This document shows positions 38,887-48,381 of a DNA stretch of 64,000 bases, piece by piece. Source of the DNA: Legionella sp. PATHC035 (GTDB lineage: Bacteria > Pseudomonadota > Gammaproteobacteria > Legionellales > Legionellaceae); assembly GCF_026191115.1 (NCBI RefSeq), contig NZ_JAPHOT010000001.1:1617501-1681500 (forward strand), in the 5' to 3' direction. A model generated the notes under the pieces. That model made no database searches, had not been told where the DNA came from, and was given only the letters and a program-made list of their open reading frames with translations. How positions within the stretch are numbered: position 1 is the stretch's first letter; each line of letters opens with the position of its first letter. The position numbers and the translations under genes are program-made.

Positions 38887-40806
38887 TCAGTGCTCTTCAG
38901 CAGGATTTACAATCACTTCATGCTCCGATGGCTTTTCTGGCGAGTTATTTACCACTTCGGCACCATCTAAAGGTTTAGATGAACCCCAATCTTCTGGAGG
39001 AGAAGGCTCCTTACCGGACATAATTTCTTGTATTTGCTTGAAGTCTATAGTTTCGTATTTAATTAGGCTTTGAGCCATTAAGTGCAACTTATCCATATTC
39101 GAAACCAAAATTTCCTTGGCGCGTTTATAATTTCTATCGATAATTGCACGTACTTCATCATCAATCTGTTGCGCCGTTCTATCTGACATTTCCTTATGTT
39201 TATTCATTGAACGACCTAAAAATACTTCCTCTTCTTCTTCACCAAAAGTAAGCGGCCCCAAAGTTGATAAGCCCCAACTCGTGACCATTTTACGCGCGAT
39301 TTCAGTGGAACGCATAATGTCATTTGACGCCCCGGTGGTCACGCTATCCACACCAAAGATAAGTTCTTCTGCAATCCGGCCACCAAATAAACTTGATAAT
39401 TGGCTTTCCAGACGTCGTTTACTGTGACTGTATCTATCTTGTTCTGGTAAGAACATCGTCACACCAAGAGCACGGCCTCGTGGAATTATGGAGACTTTAT
39501 AAACAGGATCATGCTCTGGGACACTTAATCCCACAATCGCATGACCTGCTTCATGGTATGCAGTCAGCTTTTTCTCATTATCATCCATCACCATCGAGCG
39601 CCGTTCAGCCCCCATCATGATTTTATCTTTTGCTTTATCCAGCTCTATCATGCTGACTTTACGTTTATTAGCCCGCGCGGCAAATAAAGCGGCTTCGTTC
39701 ACAAGATTTGCTAAATCTGCTCCTGAGAACCCTGGAGTACCTCGAGCAATTGCCATAATGTCCACATTGCCATCTACTGGAACTTTTTGCAAATGCACTC
39801 TTAATATTTGTTCTCGGCCGCGAATATCCGGTAAAGGAACTACAACTTGGCGATCAAATCGGCCTGGACGTAATAATGCAGGGTCCAAAACATCCGGACG
39901 GTTGGTTGCTGCAACAACAATGACCCCTTCACTGCCTTCAAAACCATCCATTTCAACGAGCAATTGGTTTAGCGTTTGTTCACGTTCATCATGACCTCCG
40001 CCAAGACCAGCACCACGGTGGCGACCTACGGCATCGATCTCATCTATGAAAATAATGCAGGGCGCGTGTTTTTTAGCTTGTTCAAACATATCACGAACAC
40101 GAGATGCACCAACACCTACAAACATTTCAACAAAATCAGAACCTGAAATGGTGAAGAAGGGTACCTTAGCTTCCCCTGCAACAGCTCGAGCTAAAAGAGT
40201 TTTACCGGTTCCAGGAGAACCAACTAGTAATACACCGCGGGGAATACGTCCCCCCAGATTTTGGAATTTGGTAGGGTCGCGTAAAAAATCAACTAATTCT
40301 TTAACTTCTTCTTTCGCTTCGTCGACTCCAGCAACATCTGCAAAAGTTACTTTGACTTGATCCTCACCAAGCAAGCGTGCACGTGAACGACCAAAAGACA
40401 TTGCCCCTCGACCACCCCCGCCTTGCATCTGGCGCATGAAAAAAACCCATACCCCAATTAAAAGCAACATGGGGAACCAGTTGATAAACAAATGGAGTAA
40501 GAAGCTTTCTTGTTGCTTTTCTTGGCCACTTACATCGACTTTGCTTTTCAATAATTCACCAAGCAAAGCGTTATCTTGCATCGGCATGTAGGTAACAAAA
40601 CGTTTGTTATTTTTCGTCATCCCTTTGATGATTTTATCATCCTCAATGGTGACTGAATTAACCATACCTTGATCGACTTCTTTCAAAAACTGGCTGTAAG
40701 AGAGTTTCTCAGCGACCGAGTTTCGAGGGCCGAAATTACTGAAAACTGAAACAAGCACAATTGCTATAATCAGCCATAAAAATAAATTCTTAACCATGTC
40801 GTTCAA
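38887..40806 (-). CDS. ftsH: ATP-dependent zinc metalloprotease FtsH
   Basis: FtsH is the membrane-anchored AAA+ protease that degrades unstable and misassembled proteins. The 639-residue protein has two N-terminal membrane helices (about 5-22 and 107-123), a Walker A site GSPGTGKT near residue 197, Walker [13 protein letters not shown], the second region of homology with its arginines, and the zinc site HEAGH near residue 417. The tail is acidic and Pro-rich. It follows rlmE by 66 bp. Confidence 0.98.
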   Translation of the reverse strand: MNDMVKNLFLWLIIAIVLVSVFSNFGPRNSVAEKLSYSQFLKEVDQGMVNSVTIEDDKIIKGMTKNNKRFVTYMPMQDNALLGELLKSKVDVSGQEKQQESFLLHLFINWFPMLLLIGVWVFFMRQMQGGGGRGAMSFGRSRARLLGEDQVKVTFADVAGVDEAKEEVKELVDFLRDPTKFQNLGGRIPRGVLLVGSPGTGKTLLARAVAGEAKVPFFTISGSDFVEMFVGVGASRVRDMFEQAKKHAPCIIFIDEIDAVGRHRGAGLGGGHDEREQTLNQLLVEMDGFEGSEGVIVVAATNRPDVLDPALLRPGRFDRQVVVPLPDIRGREQILRVHLQKVPVDGNVDIMAIARGTPGFSGADLANLVNEAALFAARANKRKVSMIELDKAKDKIMMGAERRSMVMDDNEKKLTAYHEAGHAIVGLSVPEHDPVYKVSIIPRGRALGVTMFLPEQDRYSHSKRRLESQLSSLFGGRIAEELIFGVDSVTTGASNDIMRSTEIARKMVTSWGLSTLGPLTFGEEEEEVFLGRSMNKHKEMSDRTAQQIDDEVRAIIDRNYKRAKEILVSNMDKLHLMAQSLIKYETIDFKQIQEIMSGKEPSPPEDWGSSKPLDGAEVVNNSPEKPSEHEVIVNPAEEH

Positions 40807-40872
40807 AGTATTAACCTCGTTAGTGACGTACAGCTTTATTTTATGATCGAATTCCTTTAGATCATAAAGTTA

Positions 40873-41493
40873 CTATAAATTGTATCCCTTTGCCAGCAAA
40901 TAGGTTTCTTTTGAGCGAGCTCGGGAAGCTAAAGGCTTCCGAATCACGACTTTCTCAAAAGAAGCTCTCGCCTGTTTTACTAAATCATCAAAGCCAACCC
41001 CATGAAAGATTTTAATCAGCATGGACCCACCAGGCTTTAACATTTTTTCCGCAAAATCAAAAGCCAGTTCCACCAGATACATGGCCCGGGGAATATCAAT
41101 CGCAGCGGAGCCACTCATATTTGGGGCCATATCTGATAATAACAAGTCAACACTGCGCTGTGGAATCAGATCCATCAGTTTTTGCAACACTTCATCTTCT
41201 CGAAAATCACCGAGAATAACATCGACATCAGGTAAAGCATCCATAGGCAATATATCCAAAGCGATGATGCGGCCGCGCCCTTGTAACCGTTGAGATACAT
41301 ACTGAGTCCACCCTCCAGGAGCCGCCCCTAGATCAACTACAGTCATCCCGGGTTTAAGTAATGACTCTTTCTCGTCAACTTCTTTTAACTTGTATACGGC
41401 ACGACTACGATAGCCCTCTGCTTGTGCTTTTTTTACATAAACATCATCAAAGTGCTCTTGCAACCACCGTTTACTGCTTTTAGTACGCTTCAT
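40873..41493 (-). CDS. rlmE: 23S rRNA (uridine(2552)-2'-O)-methyltransferase
   Basis: RlmE (FtsJ) methylates U2552 of 23S rRNA using S-adenosylmethionine. The protein has the basic N-terminus [13 protein letters not shown], the SAM motif [14 protein letters not shown], the [11 protein letters not shown] motif with catalytic Asp, and the late Lys in [10 protein letters not shown]. The ATG at 41493 (206 residues, [10 protein letters not shown]) is preferred over an upstream TTG at 41514 because it gives the family start. It leads the rlmE-ftsH-folP-glmM series. Confidence 0.95.
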   Translation of the reverse strand: MKRTKSSKRWLQEHFDDVYVKKAQAEGYRSRAVYKLKEVDEKESLLKPGMTVVDLGAAPGGWTQYVSQRLQGRGRIIALDILPMDALPDVDVILGDFREDEVLQKLMDLIPQRSVDLLLSDMAPNMSGSAAIDIPRAMYLVELAFDFAEKMLKPGGSMLIKIFHGVGFDDLVKQARASFEKVVIRKPLASRARSKETYLLAKGYNL

Positions 41494-41633
41494 AAATTTT
41501 TTTATGAGTATCAATTAGACCTATGATACTGAATTTCACTACCTTTTCCCAGCAAAACGTGCAATAATTTGCCATTTTATCAATCAACCTCCAAAATAAT
41601 TGAATTATTGGAGGGTATTAAGGAAACGTTACA

Positions 41634-41909
41634 GTGGATACCGCACTCAAAAAAGCGCTTAAAGCTCAAGCACATCACTTAAAACCTGTCGTACTTCTTG
41701 GAGCCAAAGGATTAACTGAAGCAGTTATTGCGGAAACTGATGTTGCATTGCTTTCGCACGAATTAATAAAGGTAAAAATTAACGGCGCTGAAAGAGAAGA
41801 CCGACTGATTATGGCAGGTGAGCTATGCCAGCAACTGCATGCAGAACTCGTGCAAATGATAGGTAATACCGTGATTATGTACCGTAAAAATGAAGAGAAA
41901 CATAAGTGA
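41634..41909 (+). CDS. yhbY: RNA-binding protein YhbY (CRM domain)
   Basis: A 91-residue CRS1/YhbY (CRM) domain protein, linked to pre-50S ribosome assembly in other bacteria. The KAQAHHLKPVVLLGAKGLTE segment carries the loop corresponding to the conserved GxxG, and HELIKVKINGAEREDR follows. It starts on a GTG at 41634 with AGGAA at 41621-41625. It is divergent from rlmE, exactly as in E. coli. Confidence 0.95.
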   Translation: MDTALKKALKAQAHHLKPVVLLGAKGLTEAVIAETDVALLSHELIKVKINGAEREDRLIMAGELCQQLHAELVQMIGNTVIMYRKNEEKHK

Positions 41910-42037
41910 CAGAACTACGAGTATTGTATACACTAGATTTATCGTTTAGCAAAACACATATTCCCTTCAAAATCCAATCCCTCAATTAAGTGTGAACGGT
42001 GCGGGCAGATAAGGGTTATTAAATTATCGTATGGCCT

Positions 42038-42595
42038 ATGATATTAAAATACATTCCAAATGCTCTGACTCTATTACGTCTCCTATTGATTGGGCCTTTC
42101 ACATTTTATCTATACCATCATGAGTACACCATTGCTTTTTATTTATTTATATTCGCTGGATTAAGTGATGGCTTGGATGGCTTTTTAGCCCGAAGTTTTA
42201 ACTGGCAAAGTTTTTTTGGTTCGTTCATCGATCCGCTCGCTGATAAACTATTAATTGCCACTAGCTTCATCTCTTTAGCCTTAATTGGCGTTTTGCCTTG
42301 GTGGTTAGTCATTTTAGTTTTTCTCAGAGATTTGACAATTTCTTTGGGGGTCCTAGCTTGGTATCAATTTATACGCCGCAAACTGGACTTTCAACCTACA
42401 TTACTCAGTAAGATTAATACAGCATTACAATTAACGCTTGTCACCTCGTGTTTATTTGAATTAGCTTATTTTGAATTTCCTCCCTACCTCCTTAATGTGT
42501 TGATTCTGTTAACGACATTTACTACAGCAATTACTTATATTGATTATATCTGGACATGGGGCAGAAAAGCTTGGCCCAAAAAAGAACCATCATAA
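42038..42595 (+). CDS. CDP-alcohol phosphatidyltransferase family protein (PgsA-like)
   Basis: A 185-residue integral membrane enzyme of the CDP-alcohol phosphatidyltransferase family. The catalytic signature is visible as SDGLDGFLAR, an eight-residue spacer, then G and two further Asp residues (GSFIDPLAD). The overall length and the N-terminal IPNALTLLRLLL match phosphatidylglycerophosphate synthase. A different alcohol acceptor cannot be excluded. Its TAA overlaps the next ATG (TAATG), coupling it to the Hda-like gene. Confidence 0.9.
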   Translation: MILKYIPNALTLLRLLLIGPFTFYLYHHEYTIAFYLFIFAGLSDGLDGFLARSFNWQSFFGSFIDPLADKLLIATSFISLALIGVLPWWLVILVFLRDLTISLGVLAWYQFIRRKLDFQPTLLSKINTALQLTLVTSCLFELAYFEFPPYLLNVLILLTTFTTAITYIDYIWTWGRKAWPKKEPS

Positions 42596-43287
42596 TGAAT
42601 AAGCAATTAGCACTGGCTATAAAACTAAATGATGAATCAACCCTAGCTGATTTCAATTGGGGTTCGAATAAACTCCTGCAGCAACAATTGCATCACATGC
42701 TCACGCATAGAGAAGATCGGTTGCTTTATCTTTGGGGTAATACAGGTAGTGGAAAAACTCACTTATTGCAGGCATGCTGTCAAGCCGTTAACGCCACGCA
42801 AACCGCCATCTATCTTCCTTTGACTCTTCTTAAAGAATGGGGACCGCAAACCATAGAAGGTGTGGAAGATCAAGAATTAATCTGTATTGATGATATAGAC
42901 ATGATTGCCAAAGATCCGGAGTGGGAAGAGGCTTTATTTCATTTATACAATAAAATCAAAGATATGGAAAAAAGTACTTTAATCATTTCGGGAAATCAAT
43001 CACCAACCACAATCCCCATCCAGTTAGCTGACCTACGCTCTAGATTAAGTTGGGGTTTGGTCATCCAGTTAATGGAATTAAACGATGAAGATAAAATTAA
43101 TACATTAAAACTGCATGCTTTAAAACGAGGATTTGATTTACCCTATAGTGTAGGGCAATTCCTCCTCAATCGATGTTCGCGAAATATGCATGATTTGCAG
43201 AATTTACTTAATCGTTTGGATGATGCCTCACTTGCCGCGCAACGAAAAATAACCATTCCTTTTGTAAAAGATATCTTGAATATATAA
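42595..43287 (+). CDS. hda: DnaA regulatory inactivator Hda-like AAA+ protein
   Basis: A 230-residue DnaA paralogue with only the AAA+ module. It has the Walker A site GNTGSGKT (residues 48-55), Walker B ICIDDIDMIAKD, sensor segment LRSRLSWGLV with the box VII arginines and the C-terminal SRNMHDLQNLLNRLD. Its length matches E. coli Hda, which together with the sliding clamp stimulates DnaA-ATP hydrolysis. A clamp-binding motif could be the N-terminal QLALAIKL. The ATG at 42595 overlaps the upstream stop. Confidence 0.9.
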   Translation: MNKQLALAIKLNDESTLADFNWGSNKLLQQQLHHMLTHREDRLLYLWGNTGSGKTHLLQACCQAVNATQTAIYLPLTLLKEWGPQTIEGVEDQELICIDDIDMIAKDPEWEEALFHLYNKIKDMEKSTLIISGNQSPTTIPIQLADLRSRLSWGLVIQLMELNDEDKINTLKLHALKRGFDLPYSVGQFLLNRCSRNMHDLQNLLNRLDDASLAAQRKITIPFVKDILNI

Positions 43288-43345
43288 CTTCAAAAGCAGA
43301 TCACATTCAAGAGAATGGATTACTTGTATCCAATGCCGACAGGCT

Positions 43346-44581
43346 CTAGATAGAAATACATAGGGTCTTATCCAAATTTTCCTGCTCACTGGAAATAGGC
43401 GGTGATAAATCCGGAGATTTAAGAAAGGAGTAATAATTGGTGCTTGCTTTTATGTTAATGACTGCGCGTTCCGCCGTAAGTTCATTGTCGCTACGGCAAA
43501 AAGGGCCCCCTAACTGAGCCAGTCTATCGGCTAATCTGGATGCATTAATTATTTTTTTCTCTAAATTAGCGAGCTTTTTTGTTTCCTTGATTATTAAATC
43601 CTGATCACATAGTTTCTGCACATGTTCTTCATTCAGGCCAAACCAGCTGCTCATTAACTTATTGAGTCCAGGGCGCTCAACATACCAATAAAGACTAAAT
43701 GCGGCTATTCCAACTAGAGTACTAAATATAATTACCGGCCAAAAAGTATGTATTATTGGATTGACAAAAAGACTGGATATAAAAAGGGCTACTGATTGGC
43801 CTGCAAAAAAACCACCACCCAAGAAAAGGACTGCAGACGCTCCTGAAATGAGCGTTTTGGCCATTTGCATGTCGTCACTATGAAGCGCTTGCTCAAATTG
43901 CTTACTGGCCTCTGTCAGTGATTTAAACCGTGTTTGCAGCATGGAAATTATTTTTTCTAATTGTTGTAAATCACTTGGAGACAACTCTGAGTCTGAAAAA
44001 TCGTATCCCTCGATTTTTTTTCTTATGGATTTAATCATCTGCAATTGCGACAAGTAAGCATCCAATAATTTATAAGCTTCGCTAAGCTTAACTCCCAAAG
44101 CATTTGATACTTTCACTAAATCAAACCCGCAAAAAACGATTACAGAAAGAATTGAAAATACAAATCCAGCCCCCAGAATCACTGACGAGGACAACTCGAA
44201 AATGCCCAACATGGTGACGATACCATCAAACCCCTGACACGCAGCGACCAAAATGCCAGCCGCGGTAAGTAATGCAAACTTGATTTTTTCTGTCACCGAC
44301 TCGTTTTTCTCTTCTTGCGGCAATTTGATGTCATCCCCTTTCATCGCGGCAAATAAATCGTGCAACAGCTCCTTTCGTAGAGAGACCAGAATAAATTCGA
44401 CTTTTTGTTGGTCTGTTTTTGACTTATTGGAATGCTTGGGTTGTTCTTTTTTTAACCAGGATATCAACGTATTCAGATCAATAGACAACGTAATACTAGG
44501 AAGTTCATCGCGTTCAGCACCAGATGCTAACCAATACTTCCTTATCAATTTTTGAGAACGTTGGCTAATTAAGATGTTCAT
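43346..44581 (-). CDS. Orphan membrane protein with helical linker
   Basis: A 411-residue protein of unknown function. It has four predicted membrane segments in two hairpins (about 102-122 and 132-152, then 243-270 and 278-300), separated by a roughly 90-residue charged helical linker with heptad-like Leu/Ile spacing. The N-terminal 95 residues and the C-terminal 110 residues look soluble. No signal peptide and no known motif were seen. A protein of like layout lies at 47026-48297. Both would suit Legionella secreted substrates or inner-membrane scaffolds, but no secretion signal can be claimed. Confidence 0.65.
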   Translation of the reverse strand: MNILISQRSQKLIRKYWLASGAERDELPSITLSIDLNTLISWLKKEQPKHSNKSKTDQQKVEFILVSLRKELLHDLFAAMKGDDIKLPQEEKNESVTEKIKFALLTAAGILVAACQGFDGIVTMLGIFELSSSVILGAGFVFSILSVIVFCGFDLVKVSNALGVKLSEAYKLLDAYLSQLQMIKSIRKKIEGYDFSDSELSPSDLQQLEKIISMLQTRFKSLTEASKQFEQALHSDDMQMAKTLISGASAVLFLGGGFFAGQSVALFISSLFVNPIIHTFWPVIIFSTLVGIAAFSLYWYVERPGLNKLMSSWFGLNEEHVQKLCDQDLIIKETKKLANLEKKIINASRLADRLAQLGGPFCRSDNELTAERAVINIKASTNYYSFLKSPDLSPPISSEQENLDKTLCISI

Positions 44582-44990
44582 TTCTTTCTCATTATCGCAG
44601 TGGGGAGAAGACCAACTTAGTGCTTTAAAAATCTTGTCTACGTCCCGTGCCTTGTTCCAGGGAGCCAGTGATGTTAGGGTATTCTTGGATTCCGAGGGCT
44701 CGCCACGGAACGCAGAAGTGGCATAAGCTCAGCGATCCTTTAATTCAATGGCAGTAAACGATAGCCCCACTACGCTGCACCTCGATTACAATTTTTCAAC
44801 TTTATTACCTGGTACTGGACAATAGTACAATAGAATCAATCCACATGAACACAGTTTATCCAATTTATATTAATTACTCCCTAATCAATAGCGGGTTCTC
44901 AGCGATAAGAAGGCAAAATACATAACCCCTTTGATTAACTTATGCTCATGAAGTATAATTAATGTACGAACATTGACTAAGGAAGCGAAC
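44582..44990 (+). other. Gene-free stretch before the lipoprotein gene
   Basis: No credible ORF was seen in these 409 bp. The left part holds an imperfect inverted repeat whose ends are GTCCCGTGCC (44642-44651) and GCCACGGAAC (44702-44711), about 70 bp long overall. The right end carries a strong promoter at 44931-44959 for the lipoprotein. The remainder is AT-rich and structureless by eye. Confidence 0.55.
44931..44959 (+). promoter_or_regulatory. Sigma-70 promoter of the lipoprotein gene
   Basis: TTGATT at 44931-44936 and a perfect TATAAT at 44954-44959 are separated by 17 bp. Transcription would start about 25 bp before the ATG at 44991, and AAGGAAG lies at 44979-44985. Confidence 0.8.
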
Positions 44991-45275
44991 ATGAAAAAAC
45001 TTGTTATCGCAACGCTAGTGTTTGTACCTACACTCCTATTAAGCGGTTGTTATGTCTCCTCTTACCCTGGGGGCTACTATTATTCCGGCTATTACCCAAG
45101 TTACTACTCAAGTTACTACTATCCAAGTGGTGGTTACTACTATTCCGGCTGGGGTCATCGTGGAAACTGGGGTTATTGGGGAGGACGCGGCTGGTATGGT
45201 GGTCGCGGTTGGCACGGTGGTGGTTGGCATGGCGGCTGGCATGGTTGGCACGGTGGCCACGGTCACTGGAGATAG
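44991..45275 (+). CDS. Tyr/Gly/Trp/His-rich repetitive lipoprotein
   Basis: A 94-residue putative lipoprotein. The signal peptide MKKLVIATLVFVPTLLLSGC ends in the lipobox LSGC with Cys20 as the lipidated residue. The mature part is low complexity: first Tyr/Ser/Gly repeats (YYYSGYYPSYYSSYYYPSGG), then Gly/Trp/Arg, and finally Trp-His-Gly-Gly repeats ending GHGHWR. The His-rich end could bind metal, but this is only an inference. AAGGAAG and a strong promoter precede the ATG, and an 11-bp inverted repeat follows. I do not know a function. Confidence 0.8.
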   Translation: MKKLVIATLVFVPTLLLSGCYVSSYPGGYYYSGYYPSYYSSYYYPSGGYYYSGWGHRGNWGYWGGRGWYGGRGWHGGGWHGGWHGWHGGHGHWR

Positions 45276-45286
45276 GAATACATTCA

Positions 45287-45320
45287 GTTAACCTAAATTC
45301 GCAACTGAGTTTAGGTTAAC
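45287..45320 (+). terminator. Hairpin after the lipoprotein gene
   Basis: GTTAACCTAAA (45287-45297) and TTTAGGTTAAC (45310-45320) form a perfect 11-bp stem with a 12-nt loop, 11 bp after the stop codon. The following bases are only moderately T-rich. It also lies 72 bp after the stop of the convergent transporter gene, so it could end both transcripts. Confidence 0.65.
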
Positions 45321-45392
45321 ATGATTCTTTCAAATTAGAGCCCTGATTAAACTGTAGTTCCATCGGTTTTTTTGTCTATGAAATGACTCTGC

Positions 45393-46901
45393 TCATGGTT
45401 GTACTATAAAGCACTTAGACACAGAGAATTGTGCTTCTTGTGCTTCTTGGTTTAAGTCTGTCTTTTTCACCGCAATATAGCGACTCAATCGTGGCGATAA
45501 TAACCACATCAGCAACGCAATGATTAAAGTGACAAGGCCAATGCAAGCAAACACATAGGTATAAATCATCAATGAGTCCACCCCGGGTTTAATGTGCTCG
45601 GGAAGTGCGGTATAAGAAGCGACGGTAGCGCCAATAAACCCTGCAATCGCGGAAGTTAAAAACCACATCCCCATCACAAAACCGACAATTTGTGCGGGTA
45701 CTAATTCTGCAACCATCGCGACACCCAGTGCAGATACCAGTAATTCACCAAGACTTTGAAACAAATAACTTATGATCAACCACCAAGAAGAAACCATGCC
45801 CTGGTCTGTATAAAAATAACGAGCAAAAAAGAGCATTAAAAAGCTCACCCCACACATGGTCATCCCTAGAGAAAATTTATAAGGAATAGAAAACTGGATG
45901 CCTTTCTTGTTGAGAAGATCATAAAAATAGGCCAAAACAGGACTCATTAATACAATCCAGATAGGATTTAATGCCTGAAAACTCTGTGCATCAATTGTAA
46001 TGCCCAAGAAAACGGGGATTACATTATGTACTGCAAATAAATTTAACGAAGTTGGCATCTGTTGATATAAAGTAAAGAAAATGATTGCTTCCAGCATCAA
46101 GGCCAAGGCAACCAGCATGCGTCTCCGGACAATTTTACTTTCTTTACGGGTCATAAAAAGATAATAAGCAATGACCGCCAGGGTAATAAACCAAAATAAA
46201 TTTTTAGCAAGCATCACATGTTGTAATAAATAAGCAGAACACTCAGTAAGAATGAATATCCCAATCAAGATCATCAGCCATTGGGCAACGGATATTTTCC
46301 GTTGGTCAGCCTCTGTATTGATGTGCTCAATAAATTGACGCTGCAGCCAATAATTGGCCAAACCAATTAACAAACCAATTGCACTCATCAAATAAGCATA
46401 TGAATAACCATAGCGACTCGCTATGGCTGGGCCTGCAAATAACGCAATCATACTACCTAAGTTGATTGCCATGTAATACAAGGTAAACCCCCCATGCAAG
46501 CGGGGATCATTTTCTTGATAACACTTTGCCAGCAAATTCGATGGATTTGCTTTAAATAAACCATTGCCAACACAAATCAGGCCTAACGCAAAGAAAACAT
46601 GGGCTTTATCAGTAACTGCTAAAGAAAAATAACCTGCAGCCAAGACAACAAGACCGAGAACGATGGTGCGCTTGGTACCCAACAGCCTATCACCTAAATA
46701 GCCGCCGATAACCACCATTCCGTAAACTAAAGCGGAATAAGCGCCGAACGTATAATAAGAAATCGTATCGCTGTACCCCAAATAACGAATAAAAAATAAA
46801 GTCAAAATCCCTTGTACCGTATAAAACCCAAACCGCTCCCATAACTCCAACATAAAAATCATGTGGAATGCACGAGGTTGCTCGCGAAGTATATTCACCA
46901 T
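45393..46901 (-). CDS. Proton-dependent oligopeptide transporter (POT/PTR2 family)
   Basis: A 502-residue major facilitator protein with 12-14 membrane helices. The first helix carries ELWERFGFY, equivalent to the family ExxER(F/Y) proton-coupling motif, and GGYLGDRLLGTKRT is the family signature after helix 2. The FYTVQGILTLFF segment is also typical. It should import di- or tripeptides with protons, which suits an amino-acid-using organism. The gene stands alone on the minus strand. DtpA/DtpD-like naming would be premature. Confidence 0.92.
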   Translation of the reverse strand: MVNILREQPRAFHMIFMLELWERFGFYTVQGILTLFFIRYLGYSDTISYYTFGAYSALVYGMVVIGGYLGDRLLGTKRTIVLGLVVLAAGYFSLAVTDKAHVFFALGLICVGNGLFKANPSNLLAKCYQENDPRLHGGFTLYYMAINLGSMIALFAGPAIASRYGYSYAYLMSAIGLLIGLANYWLQRQFIEHINTEADQRKISVAQWLMILIGIFILTECSAYLLQHVMLAKNLFWFITLAVIAYYLFMTRKESKIVRRRMLVALALMLEAIIFFTLYQQMPTSLNLFAVHNVIPVFLGITIDAQSFQALNPIWIVLMSPVLAYFYDLLNKKGIQFSIPYKFSLGMTMCGVSFLMLFFARYFYTDQGMVSSWWLIISYLFQSLGELLVSALGVAMVAELVPAQIVGFVMGMWFLTSAIAGFIGATVASYTALPEHIKPGVDSLMIYTYVFACIGLVTLIIALLMWLLSPRLSRYIAVKKTDLNQEAQEAQFSVSKCFIVQP

Positions 46902-47025
46902 GAGTTTTCTTCCTTTGAGGGGTATGTTTTTAAATTAAAGGAGTTTTTCATTTTTTGCAATGAGCTTGAGTCTAAAAAAGAGATGAGCAAAGATACATCA
47001 ATATGATGGTTATCGGTTGAAAAGG

Positions 47026-48297
47026 TTAAGACAGTCCATTCATATTGGGTTGATACCCACTGATGCTGGTAGGGTCAGCGGTGTTCTTTCCAGGTTGGAA
47101 TAGTGGTGCTGTGCTCGTTAATGAATCATCGATGTCTTGGGGAGGCGCCTTTTTTAAAATTTCATAGGCATTTTCTTTACTGCCGCAAAAACTCTCTAAC
47201 ATCAAATCCGTGGAGAGCTCATGCTCAAGGGCATATGTTTCAGTGTGCTCACTTTCTGCTGCATTGGAGTTGAATTGACTACCAATCCGTCCCCTTATAA
47301 GCTGCGACAACGGTATTGCCAAACGAACAACAACAAAGGCAAGTGACATAGCGGATACTGCGGTTAGTATTCCTAAACCTGCTAGCGGAAAAAATAGAGA
47401 GACAATCAAACCAAGCAAACCCAGCGCAGATAAACTAAAAGCAACGCCTTTAGTCATTACTTGCTTCAAGTCCGCATTTTCTAGTTTATTATTTAAATCT
47501 AATTCTTTTAACTTAAGTTCAAGTAAGTGTCTTTTTTGGGCTGCAAAAGCTTCTTGAAGCAAGCGAATTTCGGTACATAGCGAAATCAGCTCAAATCCAG
47601 TGCGCACTTTATGTAAAGCAATGGTCAATCCCACTGCCTGGTTCTGAATCGCTTCCATTTCAAGTTCAGCACCGGCAAGCAATTTCCCATTGGCCCTTCT
47701 TTCTTGACTTACCTGATAGTATTCATGAAGCGTCTTGGCCAATAAAAACACACTCAAAGCCAGGGAGATTGAAACTGAGGTAAAGGCAATTGCTAGGGCT
47801 ATGGTAGGGACAGCAATTGACGTGATGGTCAGGGCAAATAATACCCCAGAAATAAACCACTTTGCATTATTCTCCCGGGTTACCGGAATTTTGGTATGGA
47901 GTAGATAACAGGCAAGATAAATAAAGGGAATAAGTAGAAAATCTAATACAGCTACAATAATTGAGCCGGCACTCAATCCGGTGGTCAGTGATTCTGTAGG
48001 AGGAATATTTTGAAAGGTTCTGGCGGAAGAACCAATCTGCATCATTGCTTTGCTTGAATCACCCGTACTTTTGATAATCTGTGAGATCAAAACTACTTTT
48101 TTTGAGACTTGGTCAGAGTGGAACTTAGAAAGCGGAAGTTCTGCATCATAATTGATTGGGCGCTGAATATCCTGAAGAATTACAGCTGCTTCATGTATCG
48201 TATTCGCAATCTCAGACTCTATCATGCTCAGTAATAGCTCATTTTGATGGAAAGATATAATATCCGATTTCGCCGAACTTGTGTAAATTTTTTTCAA
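47026..48297 (-). CDS. Orphan membrane/coiled-coil protein
   Basis: A 423-residue protein of unknown function. It has a soluble N-terminal 100 residues, hydrophobic segments at about 106-132, 148-170 and 172-190, a long coiled-coil-like stretch at 200-278 (QEAFAAQKRHLLELKLKELD), two more hydrophobic segments at 283-330, and an acidic, Ser-rich soluble tail. No catalytic motif or signal peptide was recognised. It resembles the 43346-44581 protein in layout, not clearly in sequence. Glu-rich segments near the C-terminus are seen in some Dot/Icm substrates, which is weak evidence. Confidence 0.65.
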   Translation of the reverse strand: MKKIYTSSAKSDIISFHQNELLLSMIESEIANTIHEAAVILQDIQRPINYDAELPLSKFHSDQVSKKVVLISQIIKSTGDSSKAMMQIGSSARTFQNIPPTESLTTGLSAGSIIVAVLDFLLIPFIYLACYLLHTKIPVTRENNAKWFISGVLFALTITSIAVPTIALAIAFTSVSISLALSVFLLAKTLHEYYQVSQERRANGKLLAGAELEMEAIQNQAVGLTIALHKVRTGFELISLCTEIRLLQEAFAAQKRHLLELKLKELDLNNKLENADLKQVMTKGVAFSLSALGLLGLIVSLFFPLAGLGILTAVSAMSLAFVVVRLAIPLSQLIRGRIGSQFNSNAAESEHTETYALEHELSTDLMLESFCGSKENAYEILKKAPPQDIDDSLTSTAPLFQPGKNTADPTSISGYQPNMNGLS

Positions 48298-48381
48298 AAT
48301 AAAAATGAGAACTTGCTAATCCGACGTAAGTTCAACTATATTTCAGGTAGAGACTAAATAAATGCGATAAAAATAATCATT

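Noticed and set aside
41494-41633. Heat-shock promoter upstream of rlmE-ftsH
   Set aside because: E. coli has one there, but no CTTGAAA/CCCCAT-like pair was found by eye in this divergent gap.
45047-45319. Leu/Trp-rich and Val/Gly-rich alternative frames over the lipoprotein gene
   Set aside because: They arise from the repetitive DNA; only the frame with signal peptide, lipobox, ribosome site and promoter is credible.
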